A stretch of DNA of 64,000 bases, from contig NZ_CP058557.1 of assembly GCF_018141165.1 (NCBI RefSeq), positions 3,162,001-3,226,000 of the forward strand. Reading direction: 5' to 3'. The DNA is from Alkaliphilus sp. B6464 (lineage in GTDB: Bacteria; Bacillota; Clostridia; Peptostreptococcales; Natronincolaceae). This document shows positions 26,894-35,796 of this stretch, piece after piece (position 1 is the first letter of the stretch; every line of letters starts with the position of its first letter). A model generated the notes under the pieces. That model had not been told where the DNA came from. It worked only from the letters and a program-made list of their open reading frames with translations, and made no database searches. The position numbers were made by a program, and so were the translations under genes.

Positions 26894-27565
26894 TTATGCT
26901 AGAGCCTCATTAAGAAGTTCTACCATTTTACGTGAAACGTCAGCTGTTACCCCTGCGCAACGACTCTTTCTTTCTGGATCTCCATATGCTACCCCTTGTT
27001 CCTTCATGAACTTACCTACAGAATCATCGCATAATACTGATTCTGCAATTGTATGTTTTAAATCTAAATTTTCTGGCTGATACTCAGGGAATTCAAAACC
27101 CTTGTACCATTTAAATAGTTCGCCTACTATTTTCTTTTGTGTATCTACATCTGTTACCATACCAATACAAGATGCTGCAACCCCTAATGATCCACAAAGT
27201 GTTGCCGCACCATAACCGCCAGCTGCATTAGTAAATCCTTCTGGCGGAATTTGATTAAATGGATATCCTACTTCGTCTGCTAACATGCCGAAGAACCCTT
27301 CAGCTACACCAACACCTCAGCCACCTTTTTCTTTATATCCCTTAAATGCTCTTTCTGCTACCTTTTCTGGATCTAATTTTTTATACTTAAACGGCCATTG
27401 TGGTTTTTCTTTAGAACCAGATGAATCTACTGATGCTGATCCAGGATTTGTACAGGCAGTAAGTAGTCCACCTACACCTCCTGCCATAGCTACTCCAGCT
27501 ACTGAAACTCCAACCCCTTTAATAAAGTCTTTTCTTGTAATTTGTTTTTTTTCATTCATCGCCAT
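26894..27565 (-). CDS. C-GCAxxG-C-C family selenoprotein, exported lipoprotein (copy 1)
   Basis: Read through an in-frame TGA at 27317-27319, this is a 223-residue protein with selenocysteine at position 83 (GGUGVGVAEGFF). The N-terminus has a Tat-like TRKDFIKG, a hydrophobic stretch and the lipobox LLTAC, so it is probably a lipid-anchored redox protein. The later cysteines (TLCGSLGVAASC, SVLCDD, SRCAG) match the C-GCAxxG-C-C redox family, with Sec at the place of the first Cys. Support for Sec: the frame stays open for 140 codons after TGA, a SECIS-like hairpin follows at once, and the paralogue at 28400 has TGA at the same codon. ATG 27565 has an AGGAGG site. The exact reaction is unknown. 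Confidence 0.9.
27287..27304 (-). promoter_or_regulatory. Bacterial SECIS-like hairpin of selenoprotein 1
   Basis: Twelve bases after the TGA the mRNA forms GCUGAAG-GGUU-CUUCGGC: a 7-bp stem with a four-base loop starting GG. That gives 19 bases from TGA to the loop, within the 16-37 range described for bacterial SECIS elements, and a G in the first two loop positions as required for SelB. Confidence 0.85.
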
Positions 27566-27927
27566 GATTGTCCCTCCTAAATAATCTCTTTACTATTTAT
27601 TTTTTCTATTAAACTCAATATTCCTATAGAATATTCCTCTTGTTAATATATTAACATTAACAGCCTAATTTTAGTGATAAGTTATACTTATACAATATAA
27701 ATATTTTTTATTGCCAATCTATTTGTTAAAGATTTTTCAGCATGTGATTGTTTATTTATCTACGTTCTAGGTAATCATTTGAAAATCTATATTTGTAATT
27801 TTAATCAATGATTATATAAAAAACAATGTGATTTATTTGTTAATTAATATGCAGTTTATTTTAGTAATAAATAAAATTAAAAGACTCTAGGTTTAACCTA
27901 AAGTCTTTTAAAGTAATCTTTTTAATA
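27566..27927 (-). promoter_or_regulatory. Intergenic: terminator of the zinc-ribbon gene and promoter of selenoprotein 1
   Basis: No gene is visible. At 27879-27909 an inverted repeat (aaaagactctaggt / acctaaagtctttt) with a T-rich tail ends the zinc-ribbon transcript; its one mismatch becomes G·U on the minus strand. A plausible leftward promoter has TTGGCA at 27712-27717 and TGTATA at 27689-27694, 17 bases apart. The remaining sequence is AT-rich with nothing recognisable. Confidence 0.6.
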
Positions 27928-28173
27928 TTATAGAATTTTTCTAAGGTTTTCAGCTTCAAACTGTCTAATAGATTTTATGTTACCTTCTCCAGTACATAAA
28001 ATATCAACCATTCCATCCTTTGCATTCATTACTCTACCTTTAATTTTTGTTCCAATAACATTAACAGGTGCCTTTCTGTCAATATCTTTAATGTCATTTG
28101 ATTGGCAGTAACTACATGTTCCATTAAAATAAGAGATTCTTCTGCACTCAACACAGTAATTTAGGTTATTCAT
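27928..28173 (-). CDS. Small zinc-ribbon protein
   Basis: An 81-residue protein. A rubredoxin-like zinc ribbon is formed by CVECRRISYFNGTCSYC (residues 7-23), followed by a small β-rich domain (VIGTKIKGRVMNAKDGMVDILCTGE) that may be an OB or SH3-like barrel. I do not recognise a named family. It lies between the two selenoprotein copies on the same strand, with its own terminator. The ATG is preceded by GGAGGTACGGGG. A link to the selenoproteins is possible only from position. Confidence 0.65.
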   Translation of the reverse strand: MNNLNYCVECRRISYFNGTCSYCQSNDIKDIDRKAPVNVIGTKIKGRVMNAKDGMVDILCTGEGNIKSIRQFEAENLRKIL

Positions 28174-28347
28174 CCCCGTACCTCCATTTCAAAGTAGTGA
28201 TACAACAAATCTTATTATTATGACATTCTCTAATTGTTCTCTATAATATATTATAGAAAATTCCAAAAATTCCTCCTGTATTTTTTTATTATTAATCGAC
28301 AAAATATATTATAATATGAAAATTTATAGTTTTTTTATAAGTAAAAC

Positions 28348-28382
28348 AATAAAGATGAAGGTATTTCCCTTCATCTTTATTG
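28348..28382 (-). terminator. Intrinsic terminator of selenoprotein gene 2
   Basis: A 15-bp stem, caataaagatgaagg / ccttcatctttattg, with GTTTTACTTAT downstream on the minus strand. It lies 18 bases after the stop codon and is similar in sequence to the terminator of copy 1. Confidence 0.75.
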
Positions 28383-28399
28383 TTTGTTTATATTATTAA

Positions 28400-29071
28400 T
28401 TAAGCTAATTCTTCATTAAGAAGTTCTACCATTTTACGTGTAACTTCAGCTGCTACTCCTGCACAACGGCTCTTTCTTTCTGGATCCCCGTATGCTACTC
28501 CTTGTTCTTTCATGAACTTACCTACAGAGTCTTCACATAATATTGATTCTGCAACCGTATGTTTTAAACCTAAATTCTCTGGTTGGTATTGTGGGAAATC
28601 ACGTTTTTTATACCATTTAAATAGTTCTGATACTATTTTCTTTTGTGTATCTACATCTGTTACTGTACCAAGACATGCTGCAGCTACCCCTAATGATCCG
28701 CACAGTGTTGCAGCACCGTATCCTCCAGCTGCACTAGTAAATGCTTCTGTTGGGATTTGATTAAAAGGATATCCTACTTCATCTGCTAATGTGCCGAAGA
28801 ACCCTTCGGCTACTCCGACACCTCAGCCACCTTTTTCTTTATATGCATTGTATGCTCTTTCTTCAACTTTTGCTGGATCTAACTTTACATACTTAAATGG
28901 CCACTGTGGCTTTTCTGTAGATCCAGTTGTATCTACAGATGCTGTTCCAGCACTTGTACAGGCAGTAAGTAATCCACCTACACCTCCAGCCATAGCTACT
29001 CCAGCTACAGAAACTCCAATTCCTTTAATAAAATCTTTTCTTGTGATTTGTTTCTTTTCAGTATTTCCCAT
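28400..29071 (-). CDS. C-GCAxxG-C-C family selenoprotein, exported lipoprotein (copy 2)
   Basis: Read through the in-frame TGA at 28823-28825, this gives a 223-residue protein of the same length as copy 1 and very similar along its whole length, with selenocysteine again at position 83 (GGUGVGVAEGFF). Tat-like TRKDFIKG, lipobox LLTAC and the later cysteines (TLCGSLGVAAAC, SILCED, SRCAG) are kept. Without Sec decoding the second half has no start near TGA, so readthrough is the only sensible gene model. ATG 29071 has an AAGGAGG site. It is transcribed away from a LysR gene 347 bases off, which may control it. Likely a periplasm-facing redox protein; partner unknown. Confidence 0.9.
28793..28810 (-). 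promoter_or_regulatory. Bacterial SECIS-like hairpin of selenoprotein 2
   Basis: Same position as in copy 1: GCCGAAG-GGUU-CUUCGGC, a perfect 7-bp stem with a GGUU loop, 19 bases after the TGA. Relative to copy 1 one U·G pair has become C-G, so the stem is preserved by a consistent change at a third codon position. Confidence 0.87.
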
Positions 29072-29418
29072 AATTAGTCCTCCTTACAAAATATTTATAA
29101 TATCAATATTAAGGCAAAATATAAGTTACAAATAAAACAAACTATGTCACTTTTTTAACATCTCTATACTAAATATTATAGTACAAGTTTCACAATTAAT
29201 ATAATAAGACTTAATTATGCAATATAAATATAGCTTATCATTGTTTTTTATTTAACCCTTTTTTACTAAATTGAAATGTAATCACTACTATTTTTTTTAC
29301 TTCATGGTATAATAAAGACATAGATATATTAAATAGTTAACAAATATTCTATTTAAAGTTTAAATGATATAGATTATTAATAGGCTTATTTCTTTAAGGA
29401 AGGAGACATCGCTACATT
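29072..29418. promoter_or_regulatory. Divergent control region between selenoprotein 2 and the LysR gene
   Basis: No gene is visible. AT-rich stretches suited to divergent promoters occur, including the segment caatataaatat near 29220, which resembles the promoter region of selenoprotein copy 1 near 27694. LysR regulators usually bind the divergent interval. I cannot point to a convincing T-N11-A operator by eye. Confidence 0.4.
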
Positions 29419-30309
29419 ATGAACTTACAATATTTAAAAGCCTTCTATGTAACAGTAAGGTTAAACAGCATTTCAAAAGCTGCTAAAGAACTTCATCTAA
29501 CACAGCCTGGCTTAAGCATGCAAATACAATCTTTAGAAAAAGATTTAGAAGTGACATTACTAACTAGAAGTAATAGAGGAGTAGAATTAACAGAAGCAGG
29601 AACAGTTGTTTTTGACTATGCAAATACTATTCTTTCTATGCAGGATAATATAGAACGGGATTTGAAAAATTTAAAATCTAATAAAAAAGAACTATTAATA
29701 GGATCTTGCAAAGCCGTAGGAGAATATGCTTTGCCTTGTAGCATTTATATTTATAAGCAAGACTTTGGAGATGTTGATATTAACTTTGAGATAAGTAATA
29801 CCAATGATGTTATTAAAAATTTATTAGATCGTACTATTAATATTGGTATTATACATGGAAATGTAAATGTAGCAAATATCAAGACCGAAAAAATCACTTC
29901 GGATCGTCTACTGCTTGTAACTTCATTGCCTCTCATGAAGGATACTATTACTTTAGATGAATTTAAAAAGCTTCCATTAATCTTTAGAGAAAGCGGCTCA
30001 GGAACCCATCAAACTATTAAAAATGCACTAGTTCCACATGATATTAAAATTGAAAATCTAAATATCATATACGAATTAAACTCAATGGAGGCAATTAAAA
30101 CCTCTGTTTTGTCAGGAAAAGGAATATCTTTTATTCCAGAGCTATCAATAAAGCGTGAGTTAAGAGACGGTCATTTGAAAGAAATTAGAATAGAAGGTTT
30201 AGATATATTTAGCGAATTTTTTATTGCATATAGAGAAGACCATAGTTTAACTATTCACGAAAAAGAATTTATTAAATTTATAAAATCATCTAAACGGGGG
30301 TTTTGTTAG
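29419..30309 (+). CDS. LysR-family transcriptional regulator
   Basis: A 296-residue LysR regulator. The HTH is YLKAFYVTVRLNSISKAAKELHLTQPGLSMQIQSLEKDLEV, and the effector-binding domain contains FRESGSGTHQTIK, the signature that contacts small oxyanion or sulfur ligands in CysB/CbbR-like members. It is divergent from selenoprotein copy 2 and convergent with a YedE-TusA-YedE set, so it may respond to a sulfur or selenium compound. That ligand is inference. The ATG follows AAGGAAGGAG with loose spacing. Confidence 0.9.
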   Translation: MNLQYLKAFYVTVRLNSISKAAKELHLTQPGLSMQIQSLEKDLEVTLLTRSNRGVELTEAGTVVFDYANTILSMQDNIERDLKNLKSNKKELLIGSCKAVGEYALPCSIYIYKQDFGDVDINFEISNTNDVIKNLLDRTINIGIIHGNVNVANIKTEKITSDRLLLVTSLPLMKDTITLDEFKKLPLIFRESGSGTHQTIKNALVPHDIKIENLNIIYELNSMEAIKTSVLSGKGISFIPELSIKRELRDGHLKEIRIEGLDIFSEFFIAYREDHSLTIHEKEFIKFIKSSKRGFC

Positions 30310-30317
30310 GGTTGATT

Positions 30318-30357
30318 TAAAGTAGCTATCTAAATATTTAGATAGCTACTTTAATTA
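30318..30357. terminator. Bidirectional terminator between LysR and YedE genes
   Basis: A 16-bp inverted repeat, aaagtagctatctaaa / tttagatagctacttt, between convergent stop codons, with T-rich tails on both strands. Confidence 0.8.
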
Positions 30358-30876
30358 TTATAAAATATATTTAAATAATATTTTACTTCCAATCCATGCA
30401 CCTACAAACATAAATGCTCCAAAAACCCATCCATGGACTGAAAAAGATGGTATAGCGCTAAAATATGCGCCTACATTACACCCAAAGCTTAACCTAGATC
30501 CATATCCCATAAGAATACCACCTATAAGAGCTACTACTAATTGTTTTTTATTTTTTATTTTTTTAAACTTAAACTCGGATACAAATAATACAGATAGTAA
30601 AGATCCTAAAATAATAGCAACAGCCATAACTATTAACCTGTTATTTAAGTACGTATCCCCAGGTTTTAATTGATTAGTATAAACATTAAAATAATACCAA
30701 TCATTAGTATTTATACCTAACTTATCTAAAATTGCCGAACCAATATACAAAAGTGATGTGCTAATTTTCCATGCCGATCCAGTGGTAAATAATAAAAGTA
30801 TATTTAAAAGTGCTAAAATGATTCCTCCCACCCAGTAAGGCCAAGGCTTCTTAAATAGTTTATCTTTTAAATTCAA
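30358..30876 (-). CDS. YeeE/YedE-family membrane protein, C-terminal-half type
   Basis: A 172-residue membrane protein with about four or five hydrophobic segments. It has the YeeE/YedE sulfur-transport motif GYGSRLSFGCNVGAYFSAIPSFSVHGWVFG, whose Cys takes part in passing sulfur compounds in characterised relatives. A TTG start follows GGAGGGATC. It forms an operon with the TusA-like gene (14-base gap) and a second YedE-type gene, so the two half-size proteins probably make one transporter for thiosulfate, another sulfur species or selenium; which one is unknown. Confidence 0.85.
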   Translation of the reverse strand: MNLKDKLFKKPWPYWVGGIILALLNILLLFTTGSAWKISTSLLYIGSAILDKLGINTNDWYYFNVYTNQLKPGDTYLNNRLIVMAVAIILGSLLSVLFVSEFKFKKIKNKKQLVVALIGGILMGYGSRLSFGCNVGAYFSAIPSFSVHGWVFGAFMFVGAWIGSKILFKYIL

Positions 30877-30890
30877 TCTGATCCCTCCTA

Positions 30891-31118
30891 CTATTTAGCC
30901 TTTTCAATATAAATTTCCCATTCTCCTTCGCCAATCTCAATATAATCAATATAATGTCCTTGTTTTTTAGTCCATTCAACCACATTAGTAATAGAGCAGT
31001 TATGGTCTGTTTGCATAATCAATAGATCTCCTACTTGCATAGTATTTAATTGCTTTAATGCTTTTAACAATGGGATAGGACATGCTTCAAACATACAATC
31101 TAATTTATATTCTGCCAT
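30891..31118 (-). CDS. TusA/SirA-like sulfur-carrier protein
   Basis: A 75-residue TusA-family protein with the CPxP motif in FEACPIPLLKALKQL; the Cys carries persulfide sulfur (or selenium in YedF relatives). A second Cys sits at residue 8 (LDCMFEAC) and a third at about 41. It lies between two YedE-type transporter genes, a combination known in many bacteria that take up thiosulfate or selenium. The ATG has an AGGAGG site. It presumably receives sulfur from the transporter on the cytoplasmic side. Confidence 0.93.
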   Translation of the reverse strand: MAEYKLDCMFEACPIPLLKALKQLNTMQVGDLLIMQTDHNCSITNVVEWTKKQGHYIDYIEIGEGEWEIYIEKAK

Positions 31119-31129
31119 AAAAATCCCTC

Positions 31130-31828
31130 CTATAAATCTGCCATAATGTTATTTTGCTTGTCATACCAGATAGCTAACCAATATAGTATAGTTAAAACTG
31201 CTATTTGAATTATAAGTGCTGGTATAAATCCTATATATTTAGGTATATATATCGTTTTTGACGATGAAATAAATAGTTTGTCCCAAAACTCAAAATGGCT
31301 ACCTCCTAATGTAGCTCCTACAACAAATCCTATTAGAACAACTACTTGCATAATATAGCCTTCACCAATTCTAATCAATGTTCCAGAGGCACAACCCCCA
31401 GCTATAACCATACCTATTCCAAATAAAATGGCACCAAGTATCGTATGAAAACCTACGGGATAAATTTGTCCTGGTACATCAGCTATAGAATAATTTTGTA
31501 CATCACCAATTGTTATATATTGAAATATACTAAATCCTATTGTAGATATCATTAATCCAATAATTACAGCTCTAAAGAGGGATGTAGTCCCAACCATAAT
31601 TGGATCCCGAAAACTTGCTGCAAAACAAAATCTCGATCGTTGCATAGTAATTCCTATTAAAATACCTATAGTCCAAACTATACTATATGTTGTATTTGTA
31701 TTAAAAAAGTAACAGCAAATAATAAAGGAAATAAAAGCAACGAAAAAGAAATAAGGCAACTGGCTTTTTTTAGGATGTATTTCCGCTTGTCGCTGACGTT
31801 TTAACTCTTCAATTCTGCTAGATGTCAT
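31130..31828 (-). CDS. YeeE/YedE-family membrane protein, N-terminal-half type
   Basis: A 232-residue membrane protein with about six hydrophobic segments. It has two YeeE/YedE Cys motifs: MQRSRFCFAASFRD (about 80) and AGGCASGTLIRIGEG (about 145). A hydrophilic Lys/Arg-rich N-terminus precedes the first segment. It is the first gene of the operon with TusA and the second YedE, 11 bases ahead of TusA. It complements the shorter YedE protein; together they give the set of conserved Cys motifs. Confidence 0.87.
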   Translation of the reverse strand: MTSSRIEELKRQRQAEIHPKKSQLPYFFFVAFISFIICCYFFNTNTTYSIVWTIGILIGITMQRSRFCFAASFRDPIMVGTTSLFRAVIIGLMISTIGFSIFQYITIGDVQNYSIADVPGQIYPVGFHTILGAILFGIGMVIAGGCASGTLIRIGEGYIMQVVVLIGFVVGATLGGSHFEFWDKLFISSSKTIYIPKYIGFIPALIIQIAVLTILYWLAIWYDKQNNIMADL

Positions 31829-31954
31829 CGAACTACCACCTCCTTTGATAGAACAGTTCTTCTTTACTTCTATTATACATAAAAATCAAGAATTTTCATA
31901 TTAGAAAAAAGAAGCAGTATTTTCTTCCATATATATTATGTTAATTAAAAATTG

Positions 31955-31996
31955 CATAGAAAAGAAGCCGTAAAAATACGACTTCTTTTCTATTTA
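31955..31996 (-). terminator. Intrinsic terminator after the peroxiredoxin gene
   Basis: Stem tagaaaagaagccgta / tacgacttcttttcta, with T-rich flank on the minus strand, next to the stop codon at 31990. Confidence 0.75.
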
Positions 31997-32634
31997 ATAT
32001 TCTTATAACATAAATACCAGTCTATACAACAAAGACCTTCTTCTCCAGTTTTTCTTCTCAATAATTCATCATAGGTCTGTGGAGCAGGTACAATTACAGG
32101 CTGACCTGGCATCCAATCCGCAGGTGTTGCCACCTTTTCCTTATCTGTAGTTTGTAGGGCATCTAGAATACGAATTAGTTCCGGTATATTTCTTCCATTT
32201 GTAAGAGGATACACAAGAATTGCTCTAATTACTTGCTTATCATCAATAAAAAACACATTTCTCACAGTCTGTGTAGTACTTGCATCAGCTGGAAACATAC
32301 CATAAGTTTTTGCTACTCTTCCATTACTATCTGCTATTACAGGAAAAGGAATTTGTATCCCAGTATTTTGATAAATATTATAGACCCAAGCTAAATGGGA
32401 TGGATTACTATCTACGCTTAATCCTAATAATTGTGCATTTCTCTGTACAAAATAACAATTGTGCCTTGCCAAAGCAATAAATTCAGTGGTACACACAGGT
32501 GTAAAGTCCCCAGGATGTGAAAAAAGCACTACCCATTTACCTTTTAGATCCGAAAGTGTTATTTGACCGAAGGTGGTTTGTGCTGTAAAGTCTGGAGCTT
32601 TCATTCCGATTTTAAGACAATTATACTCATTCAT
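31990..32634 (-). CDS. Peroxiredoxin, Prx6 (1-Cys) type
   Basis: A 214-residue peroxiredoxin. The peroxidatic site is HPGDFTPVCTTEF (Cys about residue 46), and the C-terminal Prx6-type extension contains RKTGEEGLCCIDWYLCYK. It reduces hydrogen peroxide or alkyl peroxides. The C-terminal CC pair and further Cys could act as resolving residues. The start at ATG 32634 has GAGGTG with good spacing. It is upstream of the YedE-TusA set on the same strand but is separated by its own terminator. Here Cys, not Sec, is encoded at the active site. Confidence 0.93.
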   Translation of the reverse strand: MNEYNCLKIGMKAPDFTAQTTFGQITLSDLKGKWVVLFSHPGDFTPVCTTEFIALARHNCYFVQRNAQLLGLSVDSNPSHLAWVYNIYQNTGIQIPFPVIADSNGRVAKTYGMFPADASTTQTVRNVFFIDDKQVIRAILVYPLTNGRNIPELIRILDALQTTDKEKVATPADWMPGQPVIVPAPQTYDELLRRKTGEEGLCCIDWYLCYKNIK

Positions 32635-32805
32635 AATATTCACCTCATTTTTTCTTTTATCTATTTATATTATGATATATGAAATCACCTTGTGAATCCT
32701 TTATGCTTTGGAAAACTTGAAAGATTCTCGCCTTTAATACCCAAATATTTATGCTCTTGAATTAAAAGTCGAAGATTCTTTGTAATATATAATATAGGTT
32801 TAGCT

Positions 32806-35049
32806 TTAATTATGAAAATCAGGTATAAGCAGACTCTTTTCTCTTGCATAATAAAGTCCTAACCTATGTAATGCTCTAGTACAGGCTACATACAATAATT
32901 TTCTATCTAGCTCGGTAAAATAATTATCATGGGACACATTATAAACTATAACAGCATCAAATTCTAAACCCTTTGCCATATATGTTGGTATAACAATGAC
33001 TCCCGTAGCTATCTCATCATCTTTCAAATCTATCAACTTAATATGTACTAGCTTTTTTAACCTCATATACACTTCTTTGGACTCTTCAGCCGTTTTACAA
33101 ATAACTGCTATAGATTCATATCCTTCCTTAATAAGTTCCTTTATATTTTTTACAATAGTATCATCCATATCTACTAGATTCTTATTATATTTGATAAAAG
33201 GTTTTACTCCATGCCTTTCAAGGCTAATACAATTCTGTTGAATATTTAATATTTTTTGCGAAAAATTACTAATTTCATAGGAGGACCGATAGCTCCTATG
33301 AAGAAATAATTTTACTGATTTTCTTTTATTAAAGATTTCATCAATAGTATCATATATTGATAAGTTAACATCTTTATCAATCGACTGGTGAATATCTCCC
33401 AAAACAGTAAATTTCCCTTCCTTAAATAGTAAATTAAGAACTTCATACTGCATAGGGGAATAGTCCTGCGCCTCATCAATAACAACCTGCTTAATTTCTG
33501 AAAACATATCATTTCCTTCAATTTTTAATCTAATAAATAAAAGGGGAGCACAGTCTTCGAAACACAAATAACCCCTTTCTAAATTGTTTTTAGTTATTTC
33601 TATAACCTGCTCAATATCCTCAGGCAGTTCTAACCCCTGTGCCAACTTTGAAAAAAGCCCTGTCTTATTAAATAACACACTGTACATATGTAAATAATCA
33701 ATTTCTGTAAATTTTCTAATATTCTTTAATAATTTAGTCGATTCCTTTATGGAAATAAGCCTACTAAAAGATTTTACTTCAAATTCATGGCCATCAATTT
33801 TTTGAACAAATTCTTCAATCCTTTTAATTCTTTCTTTTCGTAGTGGGTGAATTTTATGAAATAATATATTTTCAATTCTTTTCAAGTTTCTTGCCATAGG
33901 TAATCCAGTTTTATCATTAAGAAATTGATTTTTAAGCAATTCTTTAGTTTCAATTATTTTTCCATCATAATATACATCTTCAAATTCAATCATGTTTCTT
34001 ATATAATACTTTATCAGTCTATTTAAAATTTTACTAAATGTCCTTGAGCCTTTAAACATAATACTACTTTTTCTAGCACATAATTTTTCCTGCTTTTTAT
34101 CAGTAATTAAGTTTTCTAGCTGTTCATTTCTTTTTTCTATTTTTATTCTCTCTTCTAATAGTTTAGCAGCTATTTCGTCAAATGTGATCTGCTGTACATT
34201 TTCTTCCCCTAGTTCAGGCAAAACACCGGAAATATATTCGCTAAAAATATTATTTGGAGAAATAATTATTATATTATTAGAATACAACTTTGAATTCATT
34301 CCATGGTACAGTAAGAAAGCAATTCGATGTAGAGCAATTGAGGTTTTACCACTTCCAGCAACACCTTGAACAATCAACAGTTCATTATCAGTATCCCGAA
34401 TAACCATATCCTGTTCTTTTTGAATGGTCTCGATTATATTTTGCATCTTAGTAGATGAATTGCGGCATAGCATATTGTGAAGTATTTCATCGTTAATTGT
34501 TATGTTACAATCAAAAAAATACTCAAGATGACCTCTTTCAATCTTATACTGTCTCTTCAATAACACATTACCTTCTATAGAGCCATTCGGTGATCTATAA
34601 GAAGCATTTCCTAATTCATAATTATAAAATATGCTAGATATCGGTGCACGCCAATCGTATACTAAAATATCACAGGTTTGGGAATCTATGATGTTATGAA
34701 GTCCTATATATATCTTTTCCTTTTCTTCTGAGTCACCTTCAACAAAATCAAATCTTCCAAAATAAGGAGATGTCAACATTTTTTCATACTTTTCTATTTG
34801 TTTCATTGTACTTCCATAGCTTGATGTCTGGCTGTTAAGCACTGAAAGATATTGACTTATCTCTGTTAGTCTTTCAAAATCAGTCGAAAAATGGACAGTA
34901 TTTTCATACATTTCTCTTCTGCTTTTTAAAAGCTCATTCTTTCTATTCATAAGAGTTTCGAGTTCCTTATTCAGCTCATTTTTTATAAATCTCAATGTAC
35001 TGTTTAAGTATTCCGTTTCTTCCTCAAAGGCTTCATAATAATTATCCAT
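32806..35049 (-). CDS. helD: HelD-type RNA polymerase-recycling helicase
   Basis: A 747-residue UvrD/Rep-superfamily ATPase of the HelD type. It opens with a long coiled-coil N-terminal arm (about 1-80) that in HelD enters the RNA polymerase secondary channel. Then come Walker A QGVAGSGKTSIALHR (about 230), DEAQDYSPMQ as Walker B, and the C-terminal motifs MAKGLEFDAVIVYN and YVACTRALHRL. ATG 35049 has a GGGAG site. It removes stalled polymerase from DNA. A TetR gene lies immediately upstream on the same strand. Confidence 0.92.
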   Translation of the reverse strand: MDNYYEAFEEETEYLNSTLRFIKNELNKELETLMNRKNELLKSRREMYENTVHFSTDFERLTEISQYLSVLNSQTSSYGSTMKQIEKYEKMLTSPYFGRFDFVEGDSEEKEKIYIGLHNIIDSQTCDILVYDWRAPISSIFYNYELGNASYRSPNGSIEGNVLLKRQYKIERGHLEYFFDCNITINDEILHNMLCRNSSTKMQNIIETIQKEQDMVIRDTDNELLIVQGVAGSGKTSIALHRIAFLLYHGMNSKLYSNNIIIISPNNIFSEYISGVLPELGEENVQQITFDEIAAKLLEERIKIEKRNEQLENLITDKKQEKLCARKSSIMFKGSRTFSKILNRLIKYYIRNMIEFEDVYYDGKIIETKELLKNQFLNDKTGLPMARNLKRIENILFHKIHPLRKERIKRIEEFVQKIDGHEFEVKSFSRLISIKESTKLLKNIRKFTEIDYLHMYSVLFNKTGLFSKLAQGLELPEDIEQVIEITKNNLERGYLCFEDCAPLLFIRLKIEGNDMFSEIKQVVIDEAQDYSPMQYEVLNLLFKEGKFTVLGDIHQSIDKDVNLSIYDTIDEIFNKRKSVKLFLHRSYRSSYEISNFSQKILNIQQNCISLERHGVKPFIKYNKNLVDMDDTIVKNIKELIKEGYESIAVICKTAEESKEVYMRLKKLVHIKLIDLKDDEIATGVIVIPTYMAKGLEFDAVIVYNVSHDNYFTELDRKLLYVACTRALHRLGLYYAREKSLLIPDFHN

Positions 35050-35094
35050 AGAATTATTCACTCCCTTATATTTAACTTTACGACCTTTAGTAAA

Positions 35095-35706
35095 CTATTC
35101 AAACAAGTTTGCAACACCAAACATATGATATGAATTAATAACTTCTAAATAACCCTTAACTTCTTCAATTGTTTTTGCCTCTTGCAGTATATTAAGGGTC
35201 ATATTAATGAGATTTTCATAAATAGTCTTTATTACAAACTCAATTTTATTTTTATTTAAAAGTTGACCATATTTTATTGTATAATTATTTAACACAGCTT
35301 TAATAAGAAAATTAATAAGCTCTAGTTTTATATATTCATATTTTGTGCCTTTGTTATTATGAAATACAATCAATATACGTTCGCGGTTTTCCACAATAAA
35401 CTTTATAAATTCATCATTTATCAATAAAAATTCATCTGACTCTCCAATGTATTGTAGTTTTTTTTCTTTAAATACAAAAATCTTATTAAGCAATAAATCC
35501 TTTACCGATATTAAAAAACTTTCAGGCACAATAGAAATGAATATCTCATCTTTGCTTTTATAATATCTATATATATTTCCAACCGATATATTAGCTTTTT
35601 TGGCAATATCAGAAATCTTAGTGCCCTTATATCCTTTTTCTGAAAAAACAATCAATGCCGCAGTATCAATATCCTCTTTTATTTTATCTTTTTTATATTG
35701 AGCCAT
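35095..35706 (-). CDS. TetR-family transcriptional regulator
   Basis: A 203-residue TetR regulator with N-terminal HTH (AALIVFSEKGYKGTKISDIAKKANISVGNIYRYYKSKDEIF) and an all-helical ligand domain. ATG 35706 sits behind GGAGGAG, preferred over a TTG at 35718. The HelD gene follows 45 bases on, so the pair probably forms one autoregulated unit. The fragment of a MATE efflux gene just upstream suggests the regulator once also controlled drug export. Confidence 0.9.
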   Translation of the reverse strand: MAQYKKDKIKEDIDTAALIVFSEKGYKGTKISDIAKKANISVGNIYRYYKSKDEIFISIVPESFLISVKDLLLNKIFVFKEKKLQYIGESDEFLLINDEFIKFIVENRERILIVFHNNKGTKYEYIKLELINFLIKAVLNNYTIKYGQLLNKNKIEFVIKTIYENLINMTLNILQEAKTIEEVKGYLEVINSYHMFGVANLFE

Positions 35707-35796
35707 ATACTCCTCCAATAAAAATGAATTTATTATTCGCTTTTATTATACACTAGTTTTATTAATTGTAAACGTTATATAGAACTTTTTTTAATA

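Noticed and set aside
31990-32634. Selenoprotein version of the peroxiredoxin
   Set aside because: The active-site codon is a normal Cys codon (PVCTTEF) and no in-frame TGA occurs.
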